Below, piece by piece: positions 35,425-48,229 of a stretch of 64,000 bases of DNA. The position numbers were made by a program, and so were the translations under genes. A model generated the notes under the pieces. It searched no databases. It was not told where the DNA came from and was given only the letters and a program-made list of their open reading frames with translations. Positions within the stretch are counted from its first letter, which is position 1. Every line of letters starts with the position of its first letter. The stretch covers positions 10,894,763 to 10,958,762 of the forward strand of contig JAPTYO010000007.1 in NCBI GenBank assembly GCA_036873135.1, in the 5' to 3' direction. This DNA comes from Clarkia xantiana subsp. parviflora. Lineage: Eukaryota; Streptophyta; Magnoliopsida; Myrtales; Onagraceae.

Positions 35425-35608
35425 ATCGGAGTATGTAATCATGTCATTGTATCATCTGTTGAGATGAGTCAATCGTGTCATTGTATCATTGGAGTCGACA
35501 TGATCATGTCATTGTAACATTTTAACGACGACAACGTGCACAAGTGTACATATATCCAGAGCATTAAGTAGGTTCAGTTAATTGGACTAAAAAATTTCAA
35601 TTTAATTA

Positions 35609-37167
35609 TATAAATGTTTATAATCGGTGGATGGTTGAAGAGAAAGATGAGAGCAAAACTTTCAATATACTAAACATAATGGAAACTTGCTTGCTGATGA
35701 CAATATGAGAGGTTCCTTTATATAGGAATCATCAAGAACTAGAATGCAAACCCTACAAATATCAGGGACTAAAATGTAAATACTGAACTAACACATACTT
35801 AATATAATTCAATATTAAGTCCCCATTCATATATGCCTATATTCCCCCATCTTCTTCTTCTTCTTCCTTCTTCAATTCAAAACGCAGCTCCAATCTTCAA
35901 CAATGCAATCCCAAATCAATAAAATGATTAATATTCAAAACAGAGCTACCAAACTCCAATCTTCAATAACAAAACCAAAAAATGGTTGAGTAGATCCTGT
36001 CAATTCTACTCAATTCATCTTCAACAAAACAGAGCTCCAAGCTCCAATCTTCAACGATTGAGTAGATCCAATTCTACTCAATCCAACTTCAACAAAACAG
36101 AGCTCCAAGCTCCAATCTTCAACAACAAAACCAAAACGGTTAAGTAGATCCTGTCAATTCTACTTAACCCAACCACTAAAAAGAAATGAAGCTTCCAAGC
36201 TAAAATCTTTAACAACAAAAGCTCCAAGGCTTTATTACCCAACAAAACACTCCAGAACTCAGCTGAAGTCAGAAAGAGCAATACAATGCTCTAATCGTTA
36301 AAGCTTCAAAAGACGAAGCTCCAATCTTCAATAAACCAACTAAAAACGAAGCTCCATGCTCCAATCAACAACAAAACCAGCAGAAAGGTACGAAAATGCT
36401 CAGCAAAACCACTAAGCAAAGTCAATACCAATAGAAGCAACACATCTACTCAAATCAGCTAAAAACAGCTCACTAATAGTCCAAAATAGGCCAGCTAGCA
36501 AATCCAAGGACAAATCTGCGCAGCCAACGAGAACCAATAAGAGCAAGCCACCAACAAGAGTGAGTCTCCAATATCCAATGATTGTGGAATCAGAATTACA
36601 CAACCCCAAATCACCAAAAAATGAAATTCCAGCAGATCAAAATCAATCAAGCTCAAGAACAATGGATGAACTTCAACAACAATGGAAGAACAACCACATC
36701 AAACCCATAATTCCTCAAGCACAAATCCAATAAAGGCAGCCATGGAAACAACAATCCAAGGCTCAAATCAACAAGAACCAGATATCTAGAATCAAGACAA
36801 CTTATTCCTCAAGAAAACTACAGAAAATCCAGCTAGATCTTCAAGAACCAACTCAAAAATGTAGACACAATGGTAAAAACGAAAATCAAAAGAGCAACAA
36901 GGATCAAAAGAAGGATCAAAAGCTCTGATACCATATAAATGTTTATAATCGGTGGATAGTTGGAGAGAAAGATGAGAGCAAATCTTTCAATATACTAAAC
37001 ATAATGGAAACCTTGCTTGCTGATTACAATATGAGAGGTTCCTTTATATAGGAATCCTCAAGGACTAGAATGCAAACCCTACAAACATTAGGGATTAAAA
37101 TGTAAATACTGAACTAACACATACTTAACATAATTCAATATTAAGTCCCCATTCATATATGCCTATA
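35609..37167 (-). mobile_element. TRIM-type miniature LTR retrotransposon
   Basis: Two direct LTRs, 35609-35841 and 36934-37167 (about 233 bp, roughly 95% identical), enclose 1.1 kb without a coding frame. On the minus strand the primer-binding site TGGTATCAGAGC (36933-36922) directly follows the right-hand LTR and is a perfect initiator-methionine tRNA complement. A polypurine tract (GATGGGGGAA) abuts the left LTR. The interior repeats GCTCCAATCTTCAACAA-like words many times (35880-36370). The LTR ends are TATA...TATA-like, not TG...CA. The target duplication is probably AATT but short. Confidence 0.85.
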
Positions 37168-40030
37168 AATTTTGTCTATGATTGTAGGCATACGTGCACG
37201 ATTATCCCCTTGGAGTCCACAATCATGCTCTTGTAACAAATAACATTCTTGACATTGTATTAGAAATATAAAGTAAGAATTATATTTATCTCATTCTTGA
37301 TTAATTTGTAGCAATAATGTATATCCGTTAGAAATATAGGATATCATATATCATTTTAAAAAAACTATTCACATGTACTTTCATATAAATAAATAAAAAA
37401 ACTTTTCATAAACCATATTACTATAAAAATAATACTATTGACTTTTTATTATGAAATAAAATTAAATACTACTATAACAGTATATACATATATACATTAA
37501 AATTACATAATATTATTTAATCAGAAAATTATCTAACGTATTTTAAAGCTCTAAATTATTAATGTCACTTGACAAATTCGTATGAACAAATCTATAATTT
37601 ATTTTAAATACTAAAATTACCGGTTTCCTTGGTGTCATCATCTATCTAACATACATAAATGTATTCATTTATTGTATATAGATAAAGATAAATTGCACCT
37701 TAAATCCCAGGACATCCTGTCGAATATAAATTGTGCTTAAATAATAGATTGTAATGGATGGCAAATAACTAAAGCAAACAGTCTTGCTTGTACAATAATC
37801 TAAGACATTTCGGGCTCTGGAATTGGAAAAAGTCAAGAGCTTTGGTGCTGGCCGCTGGTTGGTGTTCTTTACATTTTCGATTAAATAAATTTAAATATTT
37901 AAATTCATCAAACAATTAATAAATAAATAGATACAGCACACCATATTATATATATAGTCCAGACTTCACCTGCTGCCAGATGATCTCCTTTTTACCTTTT
38001 TCTATTCAGAAAGGCTCATCTTCTTCCTCTCGTAATCTCATTTATGGAAAACTATCATTTTACTACCTCAATTATTAGTCATTAACTTTGTAGTAACTTA
38101 ACTTTTATTTTTATGTGTGTTAACCAACTATTTAAAGTGAAATTATTTAACGCATAATTCGATTCATTTAGTTAAGAATTCGCATTGGTCGGACCCATGC
38201 TACATATGATTACATAGTATAAGAGACCATATCTAATACAAACATGTGCCAAGTCGAGCCCCTATCCCATCTTGATTGATCAAAACACTAAATCAATTAT
38301 AACTCAAATTGGCAGAGTTAGAAATCTCCCATTGATCCGAGTTGTTGATAGACATAGTCTTCTAGACAATGTGATCAGGTTTAATATGACATCGGGACAA
38401 GACGAGTCCCTAACTAGGTGAATCGTGACATACTTCATTGAATAGTTACACTTCTGATAGTTTAGATACTTAAAAGTAAATTTAAGTACTATAAAGTTAA
38501 TAATCAAGAGCATAGATACTAAATAAAATATTCCCTCCCATTTGTTATATATATATATTTTTTTTACAGATAATAAAAATAATTTTTGTTAATTATCTGC
38601 ATATACTTTTAGTAGGATAATTTCTGAAGATCATTTAGAAGCCACAGAGTTAATCCATTCATCATTCATTAAGTATAACAGTTAATAAATATGTTAAGAT
38701 CTTATATTGTAAATTTTTATTTATTTTTAATTGACTAAATTTTAATAGTTATTATATAAGTTGGAAAATCTTATAAACATTAAATTTTTGAATCTCTGGT
38801 TAATTCAATTAGATAATAACAAGTGACAAATATTTTAATTTTATGGTTAAAATTATTTATTGAATTCTTACTCAAATACGTATTATTATGCCACGTGGCA
38901 CATCCGTCAGTTTTGAATTTTAAAAAGCATTAAAAAAAATTCATTCATTTTATAATTTAAATATATATATATATATTTATAGAAAATATTTATTCCATTT
39001 ATTTTTAATATAATATTAGCTACTCTTAAAAATCGTAATCAAATAGTCATAACTTTTTATGCGTTACTCCAATTTACAAACATTTTTTTCATACAAAAGT
39101 AGAGTTAAAACCATTCAACGTGATATATGATATTATTATATCATATATTTCTAACTTGTATACACCAATATAACAAATCAATCAACAATAAAATGTAGTT
39201 TTTTATTTGAATAAAATTCATCATAAAGTGCAGGTCAATGACTAGTTAATTATAAATCCGATTTATACTTTAAAATTTTATGAAACATATATTAACCAAA
39301 CTCAAGTAAAGTGCAGATTAATGACTAGTTAATTATAAATCTGATTTATACTTTAAAATTTAACGAAATATATATCAATCAAACTCAGGTCATAATCTTA
39401 TTATTTTATTTGAAAACACCAATTTTTTTTAACACTATTGTGATTGTGATTATTCTTACTTTAACTCATATGTTTTATTTTATTATAAAATATCACGAAT
39501 TTATAAAAATCATAAAGAAGATATCAAATAAATTTTAGACTAAAACTTTAAAAATTTAAAAATGAAAAAATCATATTTTTTTGGAAATACCAAACCCTTG
39601 GGGTTGGGGGTTTTATATTTAAATATTTTATTTCTTATTAAAAATGTGTATCATAATTTTGTTTAAAATTTATTTCAATTTATTTTAATAGATTTATCAC
39701 TCTTTTGTTTTTAATAAATAGAAAATTAAAGACTTAAACAGTAAATTAGTAAAAAATATCATTTGTAAAGATGGTCTCGAACATAGAATTTTCCTGATCA
39801 TTTTAGTTGTGAGTTGTGTGACATCATGTGTAGAGAAAATGAAAACCACTTTGTAGAATTTTAAAATCCACATTATCTTTCTTATGCTTAGAGCCTTAGA
39901 CCAACAACTTCTTACAACAACAACATTCAACTAATTAATTGCCAACTGAATAAAAAATAGTTAATTTCAATGAATAACTAGTGCAATATCATTTAAGTAT
40001 TCAACTATTTTAACTGTTTTTTTATTTTTA
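37168..40030. other. Gene-free AT-rich region
   Basis: Nearly 2.9 kb with no coding signal. The only clear structure is an 83-bp two-copy direct repeat at 39225-39390 (unit core TGACTAGTTAATTATAAATC). Short frames on both strands lack family features. Confidence 0.65.
39225..39390. repeat. Two-copy 83-bp tandem repeat
   Basis: Units starting at 39225 and 39308 share AAAGTGCAG..TAATGACTAG-type sequence through ACTTTAAAATTT, with about 10% divergence. Confidence 0.8.
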
Positions 40031-40038
40031 AAAAATCC

Positions 40039-40046
40039 TATATAAG
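40039..40046 (+). promoter_or_regulatory. TATA box of the PIRL gene
   Basis: TATATAAG, about 157 bp before the ATG at 40196, followed by a CT-rich leader (CTCTCTCTCCC) typical of plant transcription starts. Confidence 0.65.
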
Positions 40047-40195
40047 CAGCCAAGAATCACATTACAACCAAAGCACTCCTCTCTCTCCCTATCAGTTTCC
40101 CTCTCTAATTTACCCGCCAATAGTGTTTTAACTATCGAAGAAGAAGATTCCCTGCACCGAACTCTCCAGCGTCTCTAGATATTTCCATTTCGTCC

Positions 40196-42669
40196 ATGGA
40201 ACAATATGCTACCTCCTCCTTCGCCATGGCAAAACCACCTCTGTCACCGAGTTCAGGGCGCACTCTCTCCACCTCGATCCCTGCTTCCCCTACAATCCGT
40301 ACAACTGCCTTTCCAGCGATGTCCCGCTCCCTTTCCTCGATAACCAAACCCCCTTCTCCAACTCCCCGCGTCGAAATCGTCTCCAACGTTGCGCAGAAGC
40401 GGTCGGCGCTGCAGAGGCTCGGCCAGCGCCCCGACCACGAAAAGGTCGACGTCGCTAGATGCAAACTGCGTGAGGTCGAGTCCGAACTGTCGAAGAAGCT
40501 CCATGAGATCGTGCTGTCCCCTAGACCGGAGAATCTAGACCGATTCGAGTGGAGAAAGCGATTGGCTGAGAGGGAGAAGCAGTGCAGAGAGGAGGCGGAG
40601 AATCAGGTCAGCCAGTACAGGGCACTGGTTTTACTGGACGATATGCACGAGGAGTACGGACGTTCGCTTAGAGAGGCGGAGGAGAGGCTAGTGAAGGCGT
40701 ATGAGTCTTCATTTGACAAGATTACGCCATCTGCGGCCGAAATTGTTGATGTGGAAGTTTTTGACTCTCTGTGTGAGACATTGAGGAAAACTGGATTTGA
40801 GCGCGTCGATTTGTCGGGTAGAAGATTGGGGGTCTTGCCGGAGAAGGTGTTAGGGAGTATCCGCAGAGTGGTTTTGCTTAATCTATCCGCTAATCAGCTT
40901 CAGGTTAGTCCGCGATCCAAATCTCTTTCTCTTTCTATGCTGATTGAAAAATCTCATGACTGTGCATTAGGGTTCATACGGCGTTAATTGCTCTAAGTGG
41001 TCTGGTGATTGAACTTGTTAATGAGTCATGTAAAAAATTTCTTTACATTAGTGGCACAGATTCTTGTTTGAGTGATTGATGATTGAACATCGAGCACTGT
41101 TTAATTAATGATCCGTTGGCTGAGAAACGCTGATGGTTATTGGATAACTCAGTGCTGCAATTCTGGAGTTAGTAGTGATATTGATTATACTGGTCCATAG
41201 ATAAAGGTACTAATGGATTCTACTGTTCTGATCATCAAGCCTTAAGCACATGATGATTAAACATGTAGATAGATACAAGGTATATCAGAAAGGGAGGCTT
41301 AAATACACAATTAAAGTGTGATTAAGGAATATCTGAAGGAATGATTATCAATCCATTCCCTTTTTGGAAGGTAAGCTTCAAGATGATTGTTTTCAGTTTA
41401 GTGACAATGGACTGATCCTGAAAACTCGAAATTTGATTGGCCCGTGAGTTTCTTTTTCATTCCCTGTCTCAACTTTTTGTGAAATAATTACCTGTTGCGG
41501 GATTGCCTTTACAATAATATCTGTTTTGGGAGATATGTGGCCATCCAAGTCTATGGATTTTAGCAGATTGTGACTGTGATATGCATGTGATGACGATACT
41601 CTTATCTTATATAGAGTAAAAACGACCCAAAAGGAGTATTTTGCGTAATACATCCTTCCTACATCGGTTCATTTTTATACTTTTAAGCGTTCTCATATCA
41701 TGGTTCATCTTTTTGTGTAATATCATGTGTTCATATTCTATAAAGTCTTATGCTAGATGCATGTATCCTGAGAGCTATTTCTTTTTTAATTTTACAAATA
41801 GATGTTGACATCTTAGTTGTGGGAGACAGGAAATTCCAGAATCAATAGCTGGACTGGACAGCCTGGAGGAGCTTAACATTTCATCGAATCTCTTATCATC
41901 ACTGCCGGAATCAGTTGGCTTGTTTCGCAAGTTAAGAGTCTTGAATGTTTCTGGAAACAAGCTAAATGCCTTACCCGACTCCATCAGTCATTGCAGGTAA
42001 GCAAGTTTCTACTACACTCCTCTCCACCTCACCATATAGGTACAATTAATTTGACGAACCACATGGTTGGTTTACTTCAGGTCTCTTGTGGAGTTGGATG
42101 TGAGCTTCAATAACCTCACCTATTTGCCGACAGATATAGGCTACGAACTGTCGAATCTGCAAGTGCTTTTCATCCAATACAACAAGATAAGGTCACTTCC
42201 TACATCTGTATGTGAGATGCGGTCTTTGCGCCACCTAGACGCCCATTTCAACGAGCTCTGTGGACTCCCTTACGCGATTGGAAAGCTTAAGAACCTTGAG
42301 ATCCTGAATTTAAGCAGCAATTTCAGCGACCTGACAGAGCTTCCCGACTCAATCGGGGACTTAACTGAACTCAGAGAACTCGATCTTGGAAGCAACCAGA
42401 TTCGAGTTCTTCCCGTTACATTTGGGCACCTCCATGGTTTGATGAAACTCAACTTGGATCAAAATCCTTTGGTGATTCCCCCAATGGAGATTGTGAGGCA
42501 AGGGGTGGAAGGTATCAAGACGTACATGGAGAAGAGGTGTCAGGTGGTGGAGGCCTCTTCAACGAGTAACTGGGTGGACAGTCGGGACGTATTGGTTGAA
42601 AGCTTATGTTACCGGTGCTTTCAAGAGTGCTTTTGGGGAAAAAGTAATTGGAGGGAGGAGGTCTCATAG
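40196..42669 (+). CDS. Plant intracellular Ras-group-related LRR protein (PIRL)
   Basis: Three exons: 40196-40903, 41830-41996, 42081-42669, giving 487 residues. The first about 75 residues are Ser/Thr/Pro-rich. Residues about 80-200 are charged and helical ([31 protein letters not shown]), the N-terminal segment of PIRL1/PIRL9-type proteins. From about 205 to 455 there are roughly ten 23-residue repeats of the small Ras-group LRR class ([57 protein letters not shown]). [12 protein letters not shown] follows. PIRLs are cytosolic scaffold proteins; PIRL1 and PIRL9 are redundantly needed for pollen development in Arabidopsis. The start could also be the second Met (MAKPPL). Orthology to PIRL1 or PIRL9 specifically is likely but not proven. 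Confidence 0.88.
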
Positions 42670-43242
42670 TCACTCTAATGTGTCGGCATTGGCATATATT
42701 ATAGGGATCCCTATATTATATTGCACCCTACACGTACTAACTAGGTCGGTAGATGTACATTATTTGTTTTGCTTGATATATATATTATTAGTTTAGATTA
42801 GATTAGATGGAATGGTTGGTAGATATGGTGTCCCATTCAGTGAAATGTTTATGTTGAGTTGGGGGGGTTTGTTAAAAAAGTTGATGTTGTGGTTGTGTAC
42901 TCAAGACAAGTGACGTGGTTGGTCCCGAACGTGATGGTAATTTGTGGACAGGATGGTAACATAGCATATGTAATATATTGGAAGCACAGCTTGTGTTTCC
43001 TTCTTCTGTCTTGTTATTATCTAATATAATTCCTTCATTTTTAAATTCTAGCCCTTTTCAATGTTCCAAGTAATAATTAGAGGAGCCAACAGATTTTGGT
43101 ATGTAAAATCTAAATTGTATGTTAATGAAGATTGCAGCCTTAATTTATTTTAGTTGAATGGAATCACATAGCATATCTCAATCCACTGCTGGATAGGATA
43201 GGATAGATAATAAACACGACTTATGATACATCCATAATAATT
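42670..43242. other. 3' flank of the PIRL gene
   Basis: Probable 3' UTR and intergenic DNA; (ATATAT)n near 42777 and no coding signal. Confidence 0.5.
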
Positions 43243-43254
43243 AATAAACTGTCC

Positions 43255-45797
43255 GATTTTTTTTTTTTTTTTTTTGTAAAAGAAGTCATATTATTAATTA
43301 AAATAAAGGACATACAACACACACTAAAGAAGGGCAAAATCAAGTTGCCCGAGGTTCAGGTACAAAAGTTTCAGGCTGTCATTTAAGTCAATCGAGCTAG
43401 GCAGATACAACATAAATCCCGATTAGAGGTGAAACCAAAATCCGGTTGGTTCGAAAAACCGGTGAAAACCGAATCGAAAAAACAGAATCCGCAATATGCG
43501 GTTTGGGTTTTGGTCGGATTTTTTTTCTTTAATTCGGTTTTTCGGTCCGGTTTGGATTTTAAGCTTTGAGGACCGTAGAGACCGAACCGACCGTTATGCT
43601 AAATAAATATATATTATATTAGTTGATATTAATTAATATAATTAATTAATTATGTTAATATAAATTGTAAAATAGTCACTTATGAATATTAATTTTTCTA
43701 TTTGTATTTTATAATTTATTTAATTATATTAATGGAAGTTATTTATCATTTCGATATGATATTGTCCATGAAAATAAATAGAATTTTAAATAGTAATCTT
43801 TAATATTGGATTTTCGGTTTAAACTGAAAACCAAACCGAAAAACCGTACTACCAATGGACGGTTTATTTTTCCTCAAACGGTTTTTTGGTCGGAAAAAAC
43901 CGGGCCGAAAATTTAGGTACCCGACCGAAACAAGCAAAAATCCGGTCCGACCGGTCCGGTTTCACCCCTAATCCCGATACAAAATACACAAGAACCTAAA
44001 AGCCGAAACCATAAAAAGGAAATACAATACAACTGAAAATAAAAGACTCATACAGACTAAAGACGGTAAAGTCCATGAAATACCCAAAGAAAGTAAAGAC
44101 GCTATAGAAGTAGCAAAACTAAGATAGATCTCTTGTGATTCCAGAAGAACCAACTTGGTCACATCACTGAATAGAATGCTAGCTCGACAAGCGTGTGTCA
44201 TGGTGGAAGTCAGGGGAGTATCAAACTTAGAGAAGTTTCCGGATGGGGTAGAACGAGGAGGCACATCGATAATCTCAAATTCCCACCAAAAGCAAAGATT
44301 AACCAAGTGAGACCACATGTAGAAGGTGTAGCAGATAAGTATCCTTCGATGGTATACATGACTGAAAATCAGTGTACCAAAGCACCCCGAAACGCGGAAC
44401 ATCCGATGACTAGTACACGTTGGAGATGAAGGAGACCCTGATTTCTCAAAGAGAATAAGTTTGTTTTGGCTAGACCTAGTTAAGGCCAGGTCCAACTGAA
44501 AAAGAAAATGGTGGATATGATCACTTGAACACTCATTGGGTTGGTGTTGTTTGAGGATATCAATATCAACTCGAGAATGGAGATGACTGTAAGGGCTGGG
44601 TTTATTCCATGGTAGTGGTATGGATGAACGAAACTTCAGTTTAAAGCGATGAACACTATCATCAGCGAAATGTTTCTCTCTATCTTCTAACCACTCTAAG
44701 AAGATGGTCAAAATATAGTACACACAGCCGGTCAGACGAATAACATAGAATACTTGTGATGTAGATGCATTAAGGTAAAAAATAGGAACAATTTCCCGCT
44801 GTAAGTGACGTGTGCATAGGATAGGAAATACCAGCATAGGAAATGAGTGATACGGTGGCGGCTTGGTAAAGATCCTGCTCTTGAAGATCTCCCGTCCAAC
44901 TTCCTCCTTGAAGTTGTCGAATATTATTGGATCGGACGCGATTGCTGAGACCACCATCGTGTCATCTTCAACTGCCGGCAGAGTAAGCTTCTCCTTGGCG
45001 TAGACCTGCTGTGGCGGTGACGAAGGCAGAAGAGTTGACTTGAATGATGAAGAAGAGAACGGCACTCCGTCTGAAAACGTCAATCGTGAGGGCACATAGG
45101 AGGAAAGGCAGGGCCTTCGACGTGGCTAGTGGAGTTCGCTGCGATGGGGATGCTTTGGTTGTCCATGAGACCCGAAACTTCGTGAATACCTCGTACTGGC
45201 TCGCGACGATCGGTAGATTGACCGGACACCGCTTTCCTGGAATGTGAAGATCTTAGGAGGTAGCATTTTAGCGGCTGATCTCCGGGTGATTTGTGCTTTG
45301 CGAGTACGAGGGAGACGAGACCCGAGCTTCCGTGCATCCTTATACCCATTCGAGCCGAGGAACCGATTGGCTGAAATCTGGTGGCCTTTAAGATGAATAA
45401 CTCAGGAATCGTTGAAGAAGTATCAAGGTCCGCAGGAAGTGGTGGGAACCCAGGCGGGACACGGGGAGCTTTCAAGCAAGGCGTCACCGACGATGAGTCT
45501 TGCGGAGTTGGCCCATAGTAGACAACTCCGGAGGGGCGAAATAACAGGTCGAGCTTTGTGGGTCTAGGCGGATTATGCTCTGGTTCAGGACGTTTTCGCT
45601 CCGGTGGTCTGCTACCATACCAGACTCGGCCAGATGCATCAAAGTGAAATATGTGCCTAACGGATGATATCTGGTTTAGGCGGTGCAAGACAGCGGGGGT
45701 AAGAAGTGAGGCGACGGCTGATAATCGAACTAGGGTTTTGGAAAGTTGAGAGAGAAAGTTGGGAAGAAAATGAATTAAGTATCGATAGATCAATCGC
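43255..45797 (-). mobile_element. Poly(A)-tailed retroposon with unrecognised reading frames
   Basis: A 2.54-kb insertion that on the minus strand ends in a run of about 20 A (T run at 43257-43276) and is flanked by AAACTGTCC at 43246-43254 and 45798-45806. A poly(A) tail plus 9-bp direct repeats indicates LINE-machinery retroposition. Two long minus-strand frames are open: about 45797-45080 (Pro/Arg-rich, with HFDASGRVWYGSRPP and RPSGVVYYGPTPQDSSS) and 45095-43968. Neither shows a reverse transcriptase, endonuclease or other domain I recognise, and the first has no convincing ATG. A hAT MITE (43424-43970) sits near its 3' end. It could be a non-autonomous LINE derivative or a retroposed transcript. 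Confidence 0.65.
43424..43970. mobile_element. hAT-type MITE inside the retroposon
   Basis: 547 bp with termini TAGAGGTGAAACC and, reversed, TAGGGGTGAAACCGG, flanked by a perfect 8-bp duplication ATCCCGAT (43416-43423, 43971-43978). CCGGTTGGTTCG and CGAACCGACCG words recur in both arms. A truncated relative lies at about 52633-52870. Confidence 0.9.
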
Positions 45798-46289
45798 AAA
45801 CTGTCCAAGGTTTACCATATGTTAAAAGTAGGTGTCTGAAATTTCAAATGTTAAATTGTAGTATCCTAGGCTTCAATTTTGTTAAAATGTGGTGTCTCGG
45901 TGTATTACTTTAGAGAAGTCAATTTCGACGAAATCGACTGTCAAATTCGAGCTCTCATGCACACTCCCTTCTCGTCATCTTGCCTGCACCGTCACCTAAG
46001 AAGCTGACCACATCCTCACAAGTAAATTCCGCTTTGTTGTCGTTGGAAATCACTCAACATTGCTCTGCTAGAAACCCTTTCTTTTGGATGTTCAACTTTT
46101 GGGTGGAATTTGACGATTTCGTGAAAAGTAAAGAGTAATAGATTATGAGTGGATGAAAATGATTGAAGGGAGATGAAAAAGACGCGTAGAGACACCAAAT
46201 TTCAACAAAAATGAAATTTGGAACAGTCCATTTTAATATTTAAAACTTCAGACACCTACTTTTAACATAGTGTAAACCTTAGACAGTTT
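45798..46289. mobile_element. Mutator-like MITE family X, copy 1 (split by the retroposon)
   Basis: About 490 bp whose ends form inverted repeats of about 60 bp (AAACTGTCCAAGGTTTACC; reversed right end AAACTGTCTAAGGTTTACAC, then TATGTTAAAAGTAGGTGTCTG on both). Its outermost bases are left behind at about 43243-43254, on the far side of the retroposon. The interior shares a GC-richer block (CGACTGTCAAATTCGAGCTC) with the copy at 61586-62070. Confidence 0.75.
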
Positions 46290-46294
46290 TTTAG

Positions 46295-46425
46295 TGTTGA
46301 ATATAAAAAATAATACCTAAAAAGATATTAAGTGTATACCGAAAGCATTCACTCACAAATTCGAGTTTATATGTTAATTGGTTAAGGCGTACGTTTTATT
46401 CTCTAACAAGTAGTATCAGAGCCGA
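46295..46425 (+). mobile_element. Possible LTR end plus primer-binding-site remnant
   Basis: A 113-bp stretch TGTTGAATAT...TTCTCTAACA (46295-46407) is followed after two bases by TAGTATCAGAGCC, one mismatch from the initiator-tRNA primer site. The arrangement fits a short TRIM LTR, but no second LTR was found downstream. Confidence 0.35.
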
Positions 46426-47341
46426 GTGTTCGATTCTTGGGAGCGGCATTAAAAATGAAAAAAAAAATGATAAAATTAAGAAGCGAAGGCCAAATTTCAA
46501 TAGGCCTTCACTATTTGAAAACACACACCTCCGGCCAAATTTCTAAATCAAAGTCGTTTTCTTCAACATATTGCAAGCTAAGCTACCCATTCGATGCCAC
46601 CAACCAACAGACCTTTGTAATTGACTTAACGATCGTAGTTCCACTGTACCTTCACTGTCATTGTACCTTCGAATTGATTGTTGCTTCTCACTGTACATCC
46701 TTTTAAACTCACCATAGCAACTCATTTCCCTTAAATCTTCTCTAGTCTAGCATCCGTTATATAATCAATTTTACTTTCCATCCAACTGCTTTGTCACGTT
46801 CTACGCTCACACGTTATTTGCATCTCCGATTAGTAGTAATACATCCTTGTACTAGTTAACAAGTAAATGTCTAATTTGTGTAATTCTTGTTGGCCGTCAT
46901 GGCATGTTGAATATGCAAAATACAGTACACATAGGTTCAATACAAACAAGATGAGCAATCTCTACCCTCTAATTCGACTCTAAAACTTTCCTATATATGC
47001 ATAGATAAACTATTGTTACATATAATTAATATTTAGTTAGAGTGCATATAATGTAGACAACTAATAATTTTTTTTTTATTCAATCTATTGATACAATTAA
47101 ATCATATCTTACCACTTATTATGTAGAGGTTCTCTGCATTAGTTTTTGACAAATTTTTAAACATTAGCCCGTTCTACCGGCCGTACCTGGTCGGATTGTG
47201 AACCAACAACTTATATGTTGTTACTGTGGATCCCTAGTCGAACTGGACTGAACCCGATCAAATCGAAAACCAATCCAGTTCGATATTACATTTGTTCGGA
47301 TTCGCATACAAAAGGTAAAAAATAATAATTCATAATTGCAT
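46426..47341. other. Gene-free stretch
   Basis: No coding region or defined repeat seen; moderately AT-rich intergenic DNA up to the first Harbinger-type MITE. Confidence 0.5.
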
Positions 47342-47344
47342 TAA

Positions 47345-48099
47345 TGGGGCGTTTGGATGAACGTAATGTGATATTACTTGAAATACGAGATTACAGTGAG
47401 CTATGTAATGTAATATTAGATTGCACTGTTTGGTTGTGCTGTGATGTGAAGTGTAATATTAGATTACATTGTTTGGTATGTGTTGTAATGTTCATTATAA
47501 TGTAACTTTATTATTATTATATTAATCTATATGAGAGTATAATATATCTTAATATGATAAGATTTAAAATAATATATATTTTGACAGCAACTAATTTCTT
47601 AAAGATTATGTGTGTGTTCATACTACAGTCGTTTATGAATTCTAAAGACTAAATATTTAAACTCAATACGTACAACTACTAAAATTAAATTAATTAAAAC
47701 ATTATATATAGTTTTATAAGATATTTTTCATAAAAAAAACGTACTCATTTTATACAAACATCATATGCATTATTATTTATTATAATAATGAGTTATGAAG
47801 TATATAAAAAATAAAAAGCTGATAATAATAACAATATGATTATCATAATAAATTATAAAGATAATACAAAATATTTTATCGATTTAATAAATAATAACAC
47901 TCGGCAATGTTGGACGTAATCTCACATTACATCCATTTTTTATGTAATCTCACATTGCGTTGAAATGAGTTTCGACGTAATCTCAAATTTCAATGGACAT
48001 TACATTATAATACACATTACGTCATTTGTCAAACTAAACAACATAATGTGAGACGTAATGTGAGATTACATCCCACATTACATCCATCCAAGCACCCCC
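47345..48099. mobile_element. PIF/Harbinger-type MITE, copy 1
   Basis: 755 bp with ends TGGGGCGTTTGGATG and, reversed, GGGGGTGCTTGGATG, flanked by TAA at 47342-47344 and 48100-48102. A 3-bp TWA duplication with a GGGGTGTTTGG terminus marks PIF/Harbinger MITEs. Subterminal words of the type TAATGTGAGATTACA repeat in both arms. Non-coding. Confidence 0.85.
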
Positions 48100-48229
48100 T
48101 AATTAGTTATGAATTGGTATCACACTAAGACATGCACACGAATGAAAATTGCATACTTAAATATTTGGGTCTACTAATTTACAAATTCGTTATATGGTGT
48201 TTCACTATATCGGGTGAAAAATTCCATAA

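Noticed and set aside
43968..45808. Two long minus-strand frames as ordinary protein-coding genes
   Set aside because: They lie inside a poly(A)-tailed insertion with direct repeats, the upstream frame begins without a convincing ATG, and the 375-codon frame ends in the hAT MITE region with low-complexity hydrophobic sequence. Annotated as a retroposon instead.
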